This document shows, piece by piece, positions 62,691 through 64,000 of a stretch of DNA of 64,000 bases. Under the pieces are notes generated by a model. That model had not been told where the DNA came from, ran no database searches, and worked only from the letters and a program-made list of their open reading frames with translations. Within the stretch, counting starts at the first letter, position 1. Every line of letters begins with the position of its first letter. The stretch spans positions 425,001 through 489,000 of the forward strand of contig JACEEZ010002682.1 of assembly GCA_016584305.1 (NCBI GenBank), written 5' to 3'. This stretch comes from Chionoecetes opilio (lineage: Eukaryota; Arthropoda; Malacostraca; Decapoda; Majidae). The position numbers were made by a program, and so were the translations under genes.

Positions 62691-64000
62691 TGGGTATGCT
62701 GATGAAGTAACAAACACCTACATACACACACATACGCACACACACATACACACAACACACGCGGCGTGTGTTGTTGTGACAATGCTGTGGGCACGGGAAG
62801 CATCCAAAAGTGTGCAATTCCCCTTCATCTAAGGCTTCTGGGCGATTCATTATGTACTCTTGACTATATATATATATATGAGAGAGTAATAATGGTTGAG
62901 AAAGAGTAGGAGAATGTGGAGGGGATAGAGGATGAGTAGGGTGTGGTGGAGGTGGTAGAGGAGGAAGAGGGTGTGGTGGATGTGTGTTGACAGAAATTGG
63001 GGGTCACTGGTATGGGGATTTTATAATTGGTCAACGTTACTTGAATGATATTATTCGGGGATGATTTGATAAAAGATTACAACTTGAATGGAGGATTTAA
63101 CTTAGTCTTATGATTTCACTATATGATTATAGTATGACCACGTCTCACTGCGGAGAGTACTGAAAAGGGGGATGTACTTAAGGGGAAAGGATAATAAGGT
63201 TTAGGTTAAAGGGATTTGCTGCCACCAGCCCTGGCGAGTAGTTCACTATGATTACTCCCTGGGCACGTTAGATTAATATTAATATTAGATTGATCTTGGT
63301 AGTCGTGGTTGGTACGAGGGGTTATACCGAACAAGGCTGGACTCTTTTGGAAGTGTGGGGCATTATTGTCCTAACACAGAATAATCACCTGGGTTTTTTA
63401 TAATAACACAAGAACTATATTTGCAAATGATATCCTATTTATTCATAATGACATGGTAAGTCTCTCACTTGAGATCATATTCAACATATAAGGGTTAACA
63501 CTATACCGAGAAAACTCTACTCGGAAATAAGAAAAGCAACTTTACCTGTTCCTACCCTGACGTAGGAACTGTTCCTAAGTGATGAGAGAAAGCTCTTATG
63601 AGCATAAATCTCCTTCACTAGAATTTCTATTCAGTGAATTGCCCTACACTAGGTAACATACCACTTAATATTTATAAACTACACATGGAAGATAGGTATC
63701 TAGTAGAGAAAGAATATGGCGAGAAAATGTTGTGTGTGTGTTACAGTAAGACCATGTGGCCTTGGAGGGAACACGAGCCAGCCTACAAGGACGCGTAGAG
63801 AACACTCCTGTTAATAACACTTATAAGGATGGGCGGAACATCTATGCCTTAGTGACACTGAACTGTACCTATATATTTATATAGAAATATATAGGTATAA
63901 TATACTAAGGGAGAAAAAACACAGGAGTTAGGAGCAGATGTCTTACCTACAAGGACGCGTAGAGAACACTGACTCCTCGTGGCATCATGGCCTTCCCGCA
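62691..64000. other. Right end, no gene recognised
   Basis: It contains a (TA)n tract (62864-62880), a GGTGGAGG-rich segment (62930-62985) and a 24-bp direct repeat CTACAAGGACGCGTAGAGAA+CACT at 63783-63806 and 63947-63970. On the minus strand the second copy is followed by GTAAGA, a possible splice donor, so an exon may run off the right edge. Confidence 0.4.

Overview
This is eukaryotic genomic DNA from an arthropod, most likely a decapod crustacean. That placement is an inference from split genes with short exons and long repeat-filled introns, several tRNA-derived SINE families, abundant microsatellites, TTAGG-like motifs and many arthropod-type transposons; no single sequence proves it. 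Assembly gaps are present: 207 Ns at 48790-48996 and a single N at 59324.

Three host genes could be reconstructed with consistent splice phases. (1) Mitochondrial HSP90, TRAP1, lies on the minus strand at 14236-4872: 13 coding exons, 2070 nt including stop, 689 residues. (2) A centrosomal coiled-coil protein of the CEP152/Asterless family lies on the plus strand at 20767-24612. Its 1281 codons are in one uninterrupted exon, preceded by a 3' splice site in the 5' UTR. (3) SKA1, the spindle/kinetochore microtubule-binding protein, lies on the plus strand at 25392-37487: 5 coding exons, 265 residues. The last two sit head-to-tail about 0.8 kb apart, and both act in cell division. A fourth gene, on the minus strand at 47984-45507, is a partial and damaged axonemal dynein intermediate chain (DNAI1-like): about 120 residues are missing from the middle, there is a frameshift in the WD40 region, and neither end was found.

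The rest is mostly mobile DNA. From left to right: a LINE reverse transcriptase fragment (1-720); a Harbinger-like TIR element (about 949-1626); a broken Tc1/mariner transposase (2400-3022); a CR1-type LINE with a SINE nested in it inside TRAP1 intron 11; CG-rich hairpins and SINEs inside TRAP1 intron 1; a foldback at 15.2-15.6 kb; a piggyBac-type MITE (16003-16794); long inverted repeats at 17.8-18.2 kb and 19.4-20.4 kb; and, within SKA1 introns, a foldback with a nested MITE and a 'before' copy of the insertion site, a TTAA-flanked element with an internal tandem array, a TA-flanked pogo/Tigger-like element carrying LINE-tail cargo, and a second LINE.

The 38.8-44.6 kb stretch holds a second copy of the pogo-like element and two remnants of an uncharacterised gene with a cysteine-rich (CXC-like) tail. 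One of these lies inside a 3.5-kb TA-flanked inverted-repeat element. A Ty3/gypsy LTR retrotransposon with nearly identical LTRs (49808-57982) is inserted in a proline/glutamate-rich coding-like sequence. It is followed by an unusual ORF for a putative N-myristoylated basic protein (58648-59241) and a third, partial copy of the same LTR. The last 4 kb contain a duplicated block with a 25-bp minisatellite and no gene that I can recognise.
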